This document shows, piece by piece, positions 9,263 through 17,030 of a DNA stretch of 64,000 nt. This DNA is from DASVTU01 sp036387415 (GTDB lineage Bacteria; Acidobacteriota; Blastocatellia; Pyrinomonadales; Pyrinomonadaceae), in NCBI GenBank assembly GCA_036387415.1, contig DASVTU010000039.1, positions 992,001 through 1,056,000 of the forward strand, read 5' to 3'. Numbering within the stretch: position 1 is the stretch's first letter; each line of letters starts with the position of its first letter. The translations under genes and the position numbers were made by a program. The notes under the pieces were generated by a model that saw only the letters and a list, made by a program, of their open reading frames with translations, was not told the origin of the DNA and made no database searches.

Positions 9263-10762
9263 TTAGATGTCGAACTCGCCGCGACGAATGGCATCGGCGA
9301 TTTTTTGGATGTCGGGAGAGAGCGAGCGGTCGCGCGTGAGGCGCGGCGCGTGTCGGCGGACGGTTTCGTAAGCTTGTCTGACGCCGCGACCGGGTTGAAG
9401 CGGGGCGCGATATTCGAGTCCTTCGGCGGCGGCGAGAAGTTCGATGGCGACGACGTATTCGATGTTTTCGACGATGGCGCGAAGTTTTGTCGCCGCCGTC
9501 ATGCCCATCGAAACGTGGTCTTCTTTGCCGCCGTCGGTCGGCAAGTTGTCGGTCGAGGCCGGATGCGCGAGCACCTTGCATTCGTTGAGGAGCGCGACCG
9601 CCGCAATCTGCGTCACCATGAAACCGGAAGCGACGCCCGCGTTCGGAGTGAGAAACGGCGGCAAGCCTTCGTTTTTGTTTGGATGGACAAGGTGGTCGAT
9701 GCGGCGTTCGCTGATGTTGCCGAGATGGACGAGGGCGATGGCCGCGTAATCGAAGGCGATGGCGAGCGGCGCGCCGTGAAAGTTTCCGCCGGAGAGAAGT
9801 TCGTCGGTGTCTGCGAAGACGAGCGGATTGTCGGTCGCGCTCTCGGTTTCCGTCTCGGTCGCTTCGCGCGCATGACCGAGCGCGTCGCGCGCCGCGCCGT
9901 GCACCTGCGGCATGCAGCGCAAACTGTAAGCGTCCTGCACGCGCGGGTCGTTCTTCTCATGCGACGCGCGGATTTCGCTCTCGCGCAGGAGTTCACGCAA
10001 ATGCGCCGCCGCTTCCTGTTGACCACGATGCGGGCGCGCACGATGAATGCGTTCATCGAAAGCGACGGGCGTGCCGCGCAGTGCTTCGAGCGACATCGCT
10101 CCCGCCACGTCGGCCACGCGCGTCAGACGCGAAGCGCGTGCGAGAGCCAACGCGCCGACGCCCGCAAGCGCCTGCGTGCCGTTCAAGAGCGCGAGTCCTT
10201 CTTTGGCATCGAGCCGGAGCGGTTCAATGCCAGCGCGGCGCAAGGCTTCCGCGCTCTCCATCCGTTCGCCCTTGTAGACGGCCTCGCCTTCGCCGATGCA
10301 GCCGAGCGCGAGATGCGCCAGAGGCGCGAGGTCGCCGCTTGCGCCGACCGAACCCTTTTCGGGAATGACGGGATAGACACCGCGCTCAAGCATCCAGAGC
10401 AACGTCTCCGCGACAACGGGACGAGCGCCGCTAAAGCCCATGGCAAGGACGTTGGCGCGCAGCAACATCAAAGCGCGCGTCTCCATCTCGGAGAGCGGAG
10501 CGCCGACGCCGCACGCGTGGCTTCGCACAAGATTCAATTGCAACTCGCGCAGGTCTTCGGGCGGAATCACGTAGTCCGAGAGCTTTCCGAAGCCCGTGTT
10601 GACGCCGTAAACCACGCGTCCTTCCGCGATGATGCGTTCAACCGTCTCCCGCGCCGCCCTCATCCGCGCCTGCGCCGACGCCGACAACACCACACGCTCC
10701 GCGCCACGCGCCACCGCCTCCAACTCTTCCAACGAAAGTCTCTGTCCGTCGAGTTCCAACAT
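9263..10762 (-). CDS. hutH: Histidine ammonia-lyase
   Basis: First step of histidine degradation: non-oxidative deamination of histidine to urocanate. 499 residues from the ATG at 10762, close to the family's ~510. I prefer this start to the one at 10792 because the usual N-terminus (LDGQRLSLEELEAVARG) begins right after it. The cofactor MIO forms from Ala-Ser-Gly at 141-143 inside GSVGASGDLAPL. The substrate-site block VYGVNTGFGKL (about 51-61) and the C-terminal QPGRG motif are also present. The product feeds hutU at 1281-2966. hutI and hutG are not in the window. Only the repeat spacer separates it from the DUF2270 gene upstream. Confidence 0.97.
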   Translation of the reverse strand: MLELDGQRLSLEELEAVARGAERVVLSASAQARMRAARETVERIIAEGRVVYGVNTGFGKLSDYVIPPEDLRELQLNLVRSHACGVGAPLSEMETRALMLLRANVLAMGFSGARPVVAETLLWMLERGVYPVIPEKGSVGASGDLAPLAHLALGCIGEGEAVYKGERMESAEALRRAGIEPLRLDAKEGLALLNGTQALAGVGALALARASRLTRVADVAGAMSLEALRGTPVAFDERIHRARPHRGQQEAAAHLRELLRESEIRASHEKNDPRVQDAYSLRCMPQVHGAARDALGHAREATETETESATDNPLVFADTDELLSGGNFHGAPLAIAFDYAAIALVHLGNISERRIDHLVHPNKNEGLPPFLTPNAGVASGFMVTQIAAVALLNECKVLAHPASTDNLPTDGGKEDHVSMGMTAATKLRAIVENIEYVVAIELLAAAEGLEYRAPLQPGRGVRQAYETVRRHAPRLTRDRSLSPDIQKIADAIRRGEFDI

Positions 10763-10839
10763 GAAAAACCACACCCAAGATACGTCCAACACTCAACCCA
10801 ACGTTTTAATCAACGCCTCAACCAAACCCTCAACACTCT

Positions 10840-10920
10840 ACTCTCACACCTTACTGCTCATCGCCTATCACTCATTCCTCATCAACCATTCATCCCTCCG
10901 CTCTCATCCCTCATCCCTTG
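10840..10920. repeat. CTCATCC-word repeat arm
   Basis: Seven-base words of the CTCATCC class (CTCATCCCTCATCCCTT at the right end) fill the gap between the DUF2270 and hutH genes. No good opposite arm is visible, so this looks like a half element or a decayed copy. Confidence 0.5.
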
Positions 10921-11934
10921 CTAATCGTCGCCCGTCACTTTCTTGAACTCTCCGGTGTTGGTTCCGGTGCCGGGTTGACGCGTGCGCGTGCGTTCGCGTG
11001 CACGTCGTGCGCGGCGTTCGGTGGCGGCTTTGCGTTGCAACGTCGCGTTGCGCGTCCAGTTTGTCATCCGGCGAAAGTTTGGCAGAGAAAATTCGTGACG
11101 CGGCAGCACTTCGCCCGTCGCTTCGCGTAGACGCACGGTGGCGAGCGCGAAGACGACGATGGTGATGTTGAAGATGACGCCGAAAATCAACACGACGGGG
11201 CCGGACACCAGACCGACTCCGGCGCGCGAGACGAATTCGTCGAACGTGCCCGCCGGATACGGATGAATGTAGACCTTGAGATTCCAGGCGAGCGCGAGCA
11301 GGGCAAAAATCCAGAGATAGTTGCGGCGAAGCCTGCGCCCGACGGCCTCCCATTCGCTGATAGTGAAGTGCGGCGTCATGAGGTCGCTCGCCAGCATCGC
11401 CGCCCATTCTTCATCGTTGCTCTCGGCGTTGGGCGCGAGCAGTTGTGCGAAGTAGCCCGTCTCGATAACGCGCACGCGGCTCGACCAGATTTCGTAGTAG
11501 CGATAACGCCGCGCTTCCATGAAGAGAAAGAAGGCGACGAGCACGGAGTTGATGAGGATGACGAAGTGCGGGCTGGTGCGGTCGCCGAAGGCGAAAGAGA
11601 GCGTTGCGCCCGCCGTCAGCACAGCCCAGTTGGTCGTCGTGTCGAGACGATTGCGCCAGGTGTTGGCGCGCGTGATTTCGCCGCGATAGAAATGCACCAT
11701 CGCCGTATTGATTTCGGCGGGCGAGAGTTTGCGCCGCATGGAAATGACGGGCGACTCGACGGCTCTTTCAGTGAGCGGCGGCGCTTCGGGCGCGGTCGTG
11801 ACGTGGATGGAGGCCGACGGGTCGCGTGTCATGTGAATGGCGGCTAAAGGGTCGCGTTCGCGTTGGAGACTCCCCGAACCGCGCTCGGCGGCTGACGACG
11901 GACTGCTCCCTCTTGGACGAATATCTGTCTTCAT
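10921..11934 (-). CDS. DUF2270 family integral membrane protein
   Basis: 337 residues. Residues ~1-65 are a low-complexity soluble tail. From about 70 the sequence follows the DUF2270 pattern: INTAMVHFYRGEITRANTWR, then DTTTNWAV leading into the first membrane segments (about 98-135), then a cytosolic stretch (EARRYRYYEIW to SEWEAVGRRLRRNY), then two more membrane segments (about 215-275). The C-terminus is strongly basic (RRARRARERTRTR). The family is predicted integral membrane and has no established function. The ATG at 11934 is the first in frame. It lies upstream of hutH on the same strand, separated by a repeat; I would not infer a role in histidine use from that alone. Confidence 0.75.
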   Translation of the reverse strand: MKTDIRPRGSSPSSAAERGSGSLQRERDPLAAIHMTRDPSASIHVTTAPEAPPLTERAVESPVISMRRKLSPAEINTAMVHFYRGEITRANTWRNRLDTTTNWAVLTAGATLSFAFGDRTSPHFVILINSVLVAFFLFMEARRYRYYEIWSSRVRVIETGYFAQLLAPNAESNDEEWAAMLASDLMTPHFTISEWEAVGRRLRRNYLWIFALLALAWNLKVYIHPYPAGTFDEFVSRAGVGLVSGPVVLIFGVIFNITIVVFALATVRLREATGEVLPRHEFSLPNFRRMTNWTRNATLQRKAATERRARRARERTRTRQPGTGTNTGEFKKVTGDD

Positions 11935-12164
11935 TTGCTCTGTCGAATCATCTCGCTCAAGGGATGGCGCATGTAGAGGATCATCGGTTTCTCAAACGTC
12001 GCGGCAGGGAGGGCGTGCTTTCCAGCGGCAGCCGGGCGCGTCTGATGATAACACGCGCGACGCCTCATTATGAATTAGACGATGGAAAATTCGTCCTACG
12101 TGATGCGTTCTCGTCAACTTTGAGACTCTCGAAAGACGCGTCAGGCGACCTCTGGCCTAGTCGC

Positions 12165-12193
12165 TTGACAGTGATTAGACGACGACCTATATT
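12165..12193 (+). promoter_or_regulatory. Sigma-70-type promoter for tadA
   Basis: A perfect -35 box TTGACA (12165-12170), a 17-base spacer and TATATT (12188-12193). Transcription should start near 12200, giving a leader of about 40 bases to the ATG at 12240. The surrounding 305-base gap (11935-12239) holds nothing else I recognise. Confidence 0.75.
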
Positions 12194-12239
12194 CATTTTT
12201 TGCGCGTCGGACTCAATTTTCGCGCGTTGTTTATTGAAA

Positions 12240-12749
12240 ATGTCGTCGAGCGATATGATGCCGCAAGGCTTCGGAGATGAGGCGGACGCGCGTTGGATGC
12301 GCGAGGCTCTGCGGGCGGCTGCGGAGGCTGCCGTCGAACGCGGCGAAGTGCCTGTCGGTGCGTGCGTCGTCGGTGCGGATGGGACGCTTCTGGCCGTCGC
12401 CGGAAATCGCACGCGCACCGATTGCGACCCAACGGCTCACGCCGAAATGGTCGCCCTCCGTGAAGCGGCAAGACGCGTCGCCAACTACCGTCTCACCGGA
12501 GCGGTCGTTTATTCGACCATCGAGCCGTGCGCGATGTGTGCGGGAGCACTGGTGCAGGCGCGTATCCGTCGGCTGGTTTACGGCGCACGCGACGAACGCG
12601 CGGGCGCAGTCGAATCCGTCTTCCGTATTTGCGATGCAAGTTCTTTGAATCATCGGATGGAAATCGTGGCGGGCGTGCTCGAAGAAGAATGCCGCATGCT
12701 GATGCAGGAGTTCTTCCGAGCACGTCGCAAGTCAGAGATTAGAGATTAG
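12240..12749 (+). CDS. tadA: tRNA adenosine(34) deaminase
   Basis: 169 residues. It converts A34 to inosine in the anticodon of tRNA-Arg(ACG), allowing one tRNA to read several codons. The cytidine-deaminase-fold zinc site is intact: H67 and E69 (TAHAEM), C97 and C100 (EPCAMC). The core DARWMREALRAAAEAAVERGEVPVGA is typical of TadA. The ATG at 12240 lies about 40 bases after a strong promoter; ATGs at 12255 and 12258 are alternatives and would only trim a few residues. An upstream in-frame extension to 11826 is rejected because it would run through the promoter. Two tRNA-Ser genes and the SRP RNA follow, making a translation-related block. Confidence 0.93.
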   Translation: MSSSDMMPQGFGDEADARWMREALRAAAEAAVERGEVPVGACVVGADGTLLAVAGNRTRTDCDPTAHAEMVALREAARRVANYRLTGAVVYSTIEPCAMCAGALVQARIRRLVYGARDERAGAVESVFRICDASSLNHRMEIVAGVLEEECRMLMQEFFRARRKSEIRD

Positions 12750-12765
12750 AGGTCAGAGGTCAGTT
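12733..12765 (+). repeat. GAGATTA/GAGGTCA seven-base direct repeats
   Basis: Tandem words GAGATTA, GAGATTA, GAGGTCA, GAGGTCA start inside the last codons of tadA and run just past its stop. They appear to have extended or replaced the tadA C-terminus (KSEIRD). Confidence 0.55.
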
Positions 12766-12807
12766 AAAGCATTTTGTCTTTTACTAACATCTGCCATCTC
12801 AAATTTT

Positions 12808-12897
12808 GGAGAGGTCGCATAGTGGCTTAGTGCACCGGTCTCGAAAACCGGAGTGGGGGAAACTCCACCGTGGGTTCAAATCCCACCCTCTCCGCCA
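12808..12897 (+). tRNA. tRNA-Ser(CGA)
   Basis: A 90-base gene including encoded CCA. The acceptor stem GGAGAGG pairs with CCTCTCC, discriminator G. The anticodon stem CCGGT/ACCGG carries the loop CTCGAAA with anticodon CGA, reading UCG. A long variable arm (GTGGGGGAAACTCCAC) and the T-arm with GTTCAAAT confirm class II tRNA-Ser. Confidence 0.95.
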
Positions 12898-12899
12898 CT

Positions 12900-12985
12900 T
12901 TAGAGGGATGAAGGATGAGGGATGAGGGATGAATGAAAGGCAGAAGCTTTTCGTTCATCCCTCCGCCCTCATCCCTCATCCCTTT
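12900..12985. repeat. GGATGAG-word hairpin element between two tRNA genes
   Basis: Left arm (12904-12933) made of GGATGAG-type words; right arm (12954-12984) made of the complement CTCATCC. The arms pair over almost 30 bases around a loop with GGCAGAAGC. It fills the whole gap between the two tRNA-Ser genes. Confidence 0.75.
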
Positions 12986-12988
12986 TAC

Positions 12989-13079
<91 letters not shown>

Positions 13080-13193
13080 CTAATTTTGGATTACGGAATT
13101 CGGATGGTGGATTCGTCGGGGTTGTTAGTCTGTAATTCCGCATTCCGCAATTAATAGAAATCTTCAGATGCGTTTCGGCGCGTCTGAATTTAT

Positions 13194-13299
13194 CAGACCT
13201 CAGGCTCCGCACAACGCTTGCTTTGCGAACCCCGCCAGGCCGGGAACGGAGCAACGGTAGCAACAGCGGCGTGTGTTGCGGGTCGGTCTGGGGTCTGGC
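13194..13299 (+). ncRNA. ffs: Signal recognition particle RNA, small bacterial type
   Basis: The apical domain is recognisable: CCAGGCCGGGAACGGAGC with the asymmetric loop followed by AACGGTAGCAAC, bracketed by GAACCCCG on the 5' side and GTGTTGCGGGTC on the 3' side. The outer strands AGACCT (13195-13200) and GGGTCT (13291-13296) close the helix. It pairs with Ffh to bind signal peptides at the ribosome. Placement just upstream of dnaX is common in bacteria. The ends are estimated from pairing. Confidence 0.85.
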
Positions 13300-13306
13300 C
13301 CATTTG

Positions 13307-13420
13307 AAAGAGTTGCCGTCTGCGGCTCGCAAGAGGTTGCCGAAGCGCGCGATGTTGGAGCACAATCCAAACGTCGCCGACGCTTCGAAACCGCGAGCCG
13401 CATGCGGCAACTCTTTTTAG
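13307..13420 (+). terminator. Large nested hairpin with T-run after SRP RNA
   Basis: Outer arms 13307-13330 (starts AAAGAGTTGCCG) and 13393-13416 pair over about 21 of 24 bases and end in CTCTTTTT, as in a rho-independent terminator. The 62-base interior folds further: GGTT/AACC, GAAGCG/CGCTTC and GTTGGA/TCCAAAC in nested order. The interior is far more elaborate than a terminator needs. Confidence 0.65.
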
Positions 13421-13461
13421 TTTGCCCCGACGCTCCTTCGTCCGGCGCAACCCCGAATCTT

Positions 13462-13827
13462 ATGCAAATCAAAATTCACAGACTCAATCACGTGCAAATT
13501 TGTATTCCGAAGGGCATGGAGGGGGCGGCCAGAGAGTTTTACGGCAACGTCCTCGGACTCGTCGAACTGGAAAAGCCCGACGTGCTCAAACCGAACGGCG
13601 GACTCTGGTTCGAGATGGGCGACGTTCAACTGCACATCGGCATCGAGGATGCACAGAGTTCGCCCAAACGTCATCCGGCTTTTGAAGTCGCAGACCTCGC
13701 GGGCATCAAAAAACATCTACATACCAACGGCGTGCGGATTAAAGACGAGCCTTCCGTCCCCGGCGCACACAGGTTCTCTTTCTTCGACCCCTTCGGCAAT
13801 CGCATCGAACTCATGGAACTCGTCTGA
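13462..13827 (+). CDS. VOC (glyoxalase/bleomycin-resistance fold) family protein
   Basis: 121 residues from the ATG at 13462. One full VOC unit: it opens with KIHRLNHVQICIPKG and the helix AAREFYGNVLGL, and ends with FFDPFGNRIELME. Putative metal ligands are H9 in LNHVQ, H56 in QLHIG and Glu in the last strand (RIELME). VOC proteins dimerise to form a metal site used for isomerases, dioxygenases or drug sequestration; the substrate cannot be read here. A longer frame to 13273 is rejected because it runs through the SRP RNA and its hairpin. It lies 60 bases upstream of dnaX on the same strand. Confidence 0.85.
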   Translation: MQIKIHRLNHVQICIPKGMEGAAREFYGNVLGLVELEKPDVLKPNGGLWFEMGDVQLHIGIEDAQSSPKRHPAFEVADLAGIKKHLHTNGVRIKDEPSVPGAHRFSFFDPFGNRIELMELV

Positions 13828-13887
13828 ACTTTTTTACTGAAGATTTCACTGCAAAGAATCCGCACGGTTTTCGGCTCAAATTCTCTT

Positions 13888-16440
13888 ATGGCTTATCAAG
13901 TTATCGCGCGCAAATGGCGTCCGCAGTCCTTCGATGAAGTGACGGGACAGGAGTTGATTACGCGCACGCTGCGCGGCGCAATCGAGCATGACCGCCTGCA
14001 TCATGCTTATCTCTTTTCCGGTGCGCGCGGCGTTGGCAAGACGACGACGGCACGCCTTCTCGCCAAAGCTCTCAACTGCCACAAGTCAGACAATCCGACG
14101 CCCACGCCCTGCTGCACGGACGACGAGACCGAGTGCGCTTCATGCCGCGAGATTGCCGAAGGGCGTTCGATTGACGTGCTCGAAATCGACGCCGCGTCCA
14201 ACACCGGCGTCGATAACGTGCGCGATTCGATTATCAACACCGTCGGCGTACGTCCGGCGCGCGACCGTTACAAAGTCTTCATCATCGACGAAGTTCACAT
14301 GCTCTCCGGCGCGGCCTTCAACGCACTTTTGAAGACGCTCGAAGAACCGCCGCCACGCGTCGTCTTCATCATGGCGACCACCGAGTCGCACAAACTCCCC
14401 GACACGATTCTCTCGCGCTGCCAGCAGTTTGAATTTCGCACCATCCCTGCCGCCAAAATCGCGGAACGACTCCGCATCATCGCCGACGCCGAAGGCATCA
14501 AGGTCTCTGACGACGCTCTGCGCGAGGTGGCGCGTGCGGGCGAAGGCTCGATGCGCGATGCACAGTCGGCCTTCGATCAGGTTATCAGTTTCAGCGCCGA
14601 CGCGATTGAGGTGGCCGACGTGGAGACGGCGCTCGGCCTCGCCAGCGCGGAACTGCGCTCACGCGTTGTCCGCGCCATCGCCGACGAGACGCCCGCTGTC
14701 GCGCTTGCAGTGGTTGACGATCTCGTCATGCGCGGCCACGACCTACGCAATTTCTGCCGCGACCTCCTCTCACATTTGCGCGACCTGCTGGTCGTGAAAG
14801 TGGCGGGCGAGAGCGTCGGGTTGACGGATGCGAGCGAGACGGAACGACGCGAGATGGCGCGCGAAGCCGCGACGTTTTCCGAGTCTGACATCGTGCGTTT
14901 CTTTCACAGCTTGACCGAGACCGAGAGGGCGCTACGCGAAAGCGCGCACCCGCGTTATCAACTCGAAATCGGGCTGGTGAAGTTGATTGAGATGCGTAGG
15001 CTCGCGCCCGTCAATACGATTCTGGAACGCCTCGCCGCGCTCGAAGAATCGCTCCGTACAGGCAAAGCGCCCGCAGGCGGCGCGAACGCCGGAAGTCCTT
15101 CCGCGCCTCCCGCATCTTCCACACCCGCCGCCTCGTCGTCCGGCGGAAGCGGTGCGCCGCCCTCGCGCCGCAGCGGCACGTCGAGAAGCAGCAGCGAGGC
15201 TTCGTCTCTCTCCGACGCTTCCGTCAGAGATGAAAGCCATGCGCCCGTTTCAGACGAACACCACGCACAGACAAAAGCCGTCGCCGCGACATCAACCAGT
15301 ATTGCCACTCCTTCAAACAACGACGACGCCTCGATTCCCGTCGCCAACAACGACGACGCGCCGCCCTTTGAACCTCTGCCGCCGCGCCCCGCACCCGTCG
15401 CGTCGACTCCACGCGAGACGCGCGTCTCGTCGATTCCGTCTCTGCCCTCGTCGGCCAAAACGAAATCATCCGCGCCCGCTCCGGTCAATCCACTTCCCTC
15501 TCTGCCCAAAACCGGAACCGCTTCCGCACAAACATCTCCAACAACTCAATCCTCCCCGACGACGCTGCAAGCTTCAACGACATCGACACCTCTATCCACA
15601 TCGACGCCGACATCTCCATCGACAACACCATCTTCGTCAACACCGCCGCCGTCTCTATCGACAACGCCGCCGTCCTCCGGCCTCAAACTCGTACCACCGC
15701 CGCCATCATCTCCATCCGCCACGACCGGAACGCGAGAGGCTTCCACGCCCTTCTTCTTCGAGTCAGCGCCTGCGCGCGAAGAACACGCTATCCACTGGGA
15801 TGCCCCGACGAGCACGATGGCAACCGCTCCGGCACGCACCGAGGCGGACGCATTTTCAAACCGCTCCGCTCCGACCTCAAACAACGTCGCCGCGTCCACA
15901 CCTTCAGCCGCATCCTCATCTTACGCCGCATCCTCGTCTGCAAACGTCGTCGCATCATCCAAGGGAGTCGGCGCGAGTTCGTTCGCCAGTGGCAGTACGT
16001 CGCCGCACGCGAGCGCGCACAATGACGGCGGCGGCAGTTCTCTCGAACAGATAAAGAAGTCGCTCGATGCGCGTCGTAAGCCTTTTCTCGTTATCGCGCT
16101 CGAAGGCGCGCGGACAGTTCGCATTGAGGGCGACGAGTTGTACGTCGAGTATGCGCCGGAAGGCAAACACCTGCGCGACACGTTGGCGAAGCCCGATAAC
16201 ATCAAAATCTTGCGCGAGGTTTGCCGCGAAGTGGCGGGACGCGACATGGGCGTGGCAATCGTCGTCAAGCAGGCGGGCGACGGCGACGCGGACGCGCCGC
16301 GCTCCCAACAGGACGAGGCGTTGCTCGAACGTCAACGACTGCGCGAGATGGCCGAACAGCATCCGGCGGTGCAGCAACTACTCAAAACCTTCGGCGCGGA
16401 AATCATCGACGTGCGCCGCATCGACACCGAAGCGCAGTAA
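13888..16440 (+). CDS. dnaX: DNA polymerase III subunits gamma/tau
   Basis: The clamp-loader ATPase of the replisome. 850 residues. The AAA+ core covers about 1-370: Walker A GARGVGKT at 45-52, a zinc module with Cys near 64, 75/76, 83 and 86, Walker B with DEVHML and the LSRCQQFEF sensor region. Residues ~391-735 are an extraordinary Ser/Thr/Pro/Ala-rich linker with no visible fold. The last ~115 residues (SSLEQIKKSLDARRKP to the end) are a compact charged C-terminal domain, where tau normally contacts polymerase or helicase. I see no slippery A/T run of the kind that yields gamma by frameshift in E. coli. ybaB and recR, frequent partners of dnaX, do not follow. Confidence 0.97.
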   Translation: MAYQVIARKWRPQSFDEVTGQELITRTLRGAIEHDRLHHAYLFSGARGVGKTTTARLLAKALNCHKSDNPTPTPCCTDDETECASCREIAEGRSIDVLEIDAASNTGVDNVRDSIINTVGVRPARDRYKVFIIDEVHMLSGAAFNALLKTLEEPPPRVVFIMATTESHKLPDTILSRCQQFEFRTIPAAKIAERLRIIADAEGIKVSDDALREVARAGEGSMRDAQSAFDQVISFSADAIEVADVETALGLASAELRSRVVRAIADETPAVALAVVDDLVMRGHDLRNFCRDLLSHLRDLLVVKVAGESVGLTDASETERREMAREAATFSESDIVRFFHSLTETERALRESAHPRYQLEIGLVKLIEMRRLAPVNTILERLAALEESLRTGKAPAGGANAGSPSAPPASSTPAASSSGGSGAPPSRRSGTSRSSSEASSLSDASVRDESHAPVSDEHHAQTKAVAATSTSIATPSNNDDASIPVANNDDAPPFEPLPPRPAPVASTPRETRVSSIPSLPSSAKTKSSAPAPVNPLPSLPKTGTASAQTSPTTQSSPTTLQASTTSTPLSTSTPTSPSTTPSSSTPPPSLSTTPPSSGLKLVPPPPSSPSATTGTREASTPFFFESAPAREEHAIHWDAPTSTMATAPARTEADAFSNRSAPTSNNVAASTPSAASSSYAASSSANVVASSKGVGASSFASGSTSPHASAHNDGGGSSLEQIKKSLDARRKPFLVIALEGARTVRIEGDELYVEYAPEGKHLRDTLAKPDNIKILREVCREVAGRDMGVAIVVKQAGDGDADAPRSQQDEALLERQRLREMAEQHPAVQQLLKTFGAEIIDVRRIDTEAQ

Positions 16441-16613
16441 CCGACCGCCGCCACCACTTGAACGACATGCAAGCAGGCGTTTCCACAGCATCCCTGTCAC
16501 GTTTGCGTAGAACTGTTTCGCTGACGCGCCCCGTACGCTCGCGGCGGTAACTGACGACGGGGCGAACAAAACGGCGCGGGGCTACGTATAGCATTCACGG
16601 AGGTAATCGGAAA

Positions 16614-16823
16614 ATGCGTGACCCATTTTTGGCAGGTGTTCTCAGTTTAATCATTCCCGGCGTCGGGCAAATCTACAACGGGCGTGTGCTTGTCGGCATT
16701 ATCTGGCTCATCGTTACGGGCGTCTCATGGATTGGTTCGGTCGGCACGCTCGGCTGGATTGTTCATCTCATCTCGGCCTACTGCGCCTACAGCTACGCCA
16801 AAGAACATCCCGTTCGCGTCTAA
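16614..16823 (+). CDS. Small TM2-like membrane protein
   Basis: 69 residues with GGAGGT shortly upstream of the ATG at 16614. Two hydrophobic helices: about 6-20 (LAGVLSLIIPGVGQIYNG), ending in a polar GQIYNGR turn, and about 25-60. The PG-GQ-YNGR pattern at the first turn is that of TM2-type and related small membrane proteins, whose roles are mostly unknown. It is followed by a strong terminator at 16868-16916, so the dnaX transcript could end there. Gene status is well supported; function is open. Confidence 0.7.
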   Translation: MRDPFLAGVLSLIIPGVGQIYNGRVLVGIIWLIVTGVSWIGSVGTLGWIVHLISAYCAYSYAKEHPVRV

Positions 16824-16867
16824 ATGCGACGTACCGACGCGCACCAGCGAACACATATAAACTCAAG

Positions 16868-16916
16868 ATAAAACCGAAGGCGCAAGCGGCTCATCCGCCT
16901 GCGCCTTCGGTTTTAT
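16868..16916 (+). terminator. Rho-independent terminator
   Basis: A near-perfect 22-bp stem (ATAAAACCGAAGGCGCAAG pairing with its complement at 16895-16916), a five-base loop CTCAT and a TTTT run. It closes the dnaX-small membrane protein unit. Confidence 0.9.
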
Positions 16917-16974
16917 CCACATCAAACTTAGCCTGCGCTCTACTGCCTAACGTGAAAACAGAAACGCTTTTCTA

Positions 16975-17030
16975 CTGACTCCTGACTACTTCCTTTTTCA
17001 TCCCTCATCCCTCCGTCCTCATCCCTTCAC
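16975..17030. repeat. CTGACTC / CATCCCT word run
   Basis: Words CTGACTCCTGAC, then CATCCCTCATCCCTCCGTCCTCATCCC, of the seven-base repeat family, lie between the terminator and the 3' end of the Ycf48-like gene. No matching opposite arm is seen. Confidence 0.5.

Noticed and set aside
9305..10924. Long open frame (539 codons) on the plus strand opposite hutH
   Set aside because: It is the antisense shadow of hutH in GC-rich DNA; its translation is Arg/Ala-rich with no family resemblance, whereas the minus frame is an unmistakable HutH.
11826..12239. Extension of tadA by 138 codons upstream
   Set aside because: No TadA has such an N-terminus and the extension crosses a near-perfect promoter.
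14987..16054. Arg/Pro/His-rich open frame of 355 codons inside dnaX
   Set aside because: A frame-shifted reading of the Ser/Thr/Pro linker of DnaX; composition is a product of the simple sequence.
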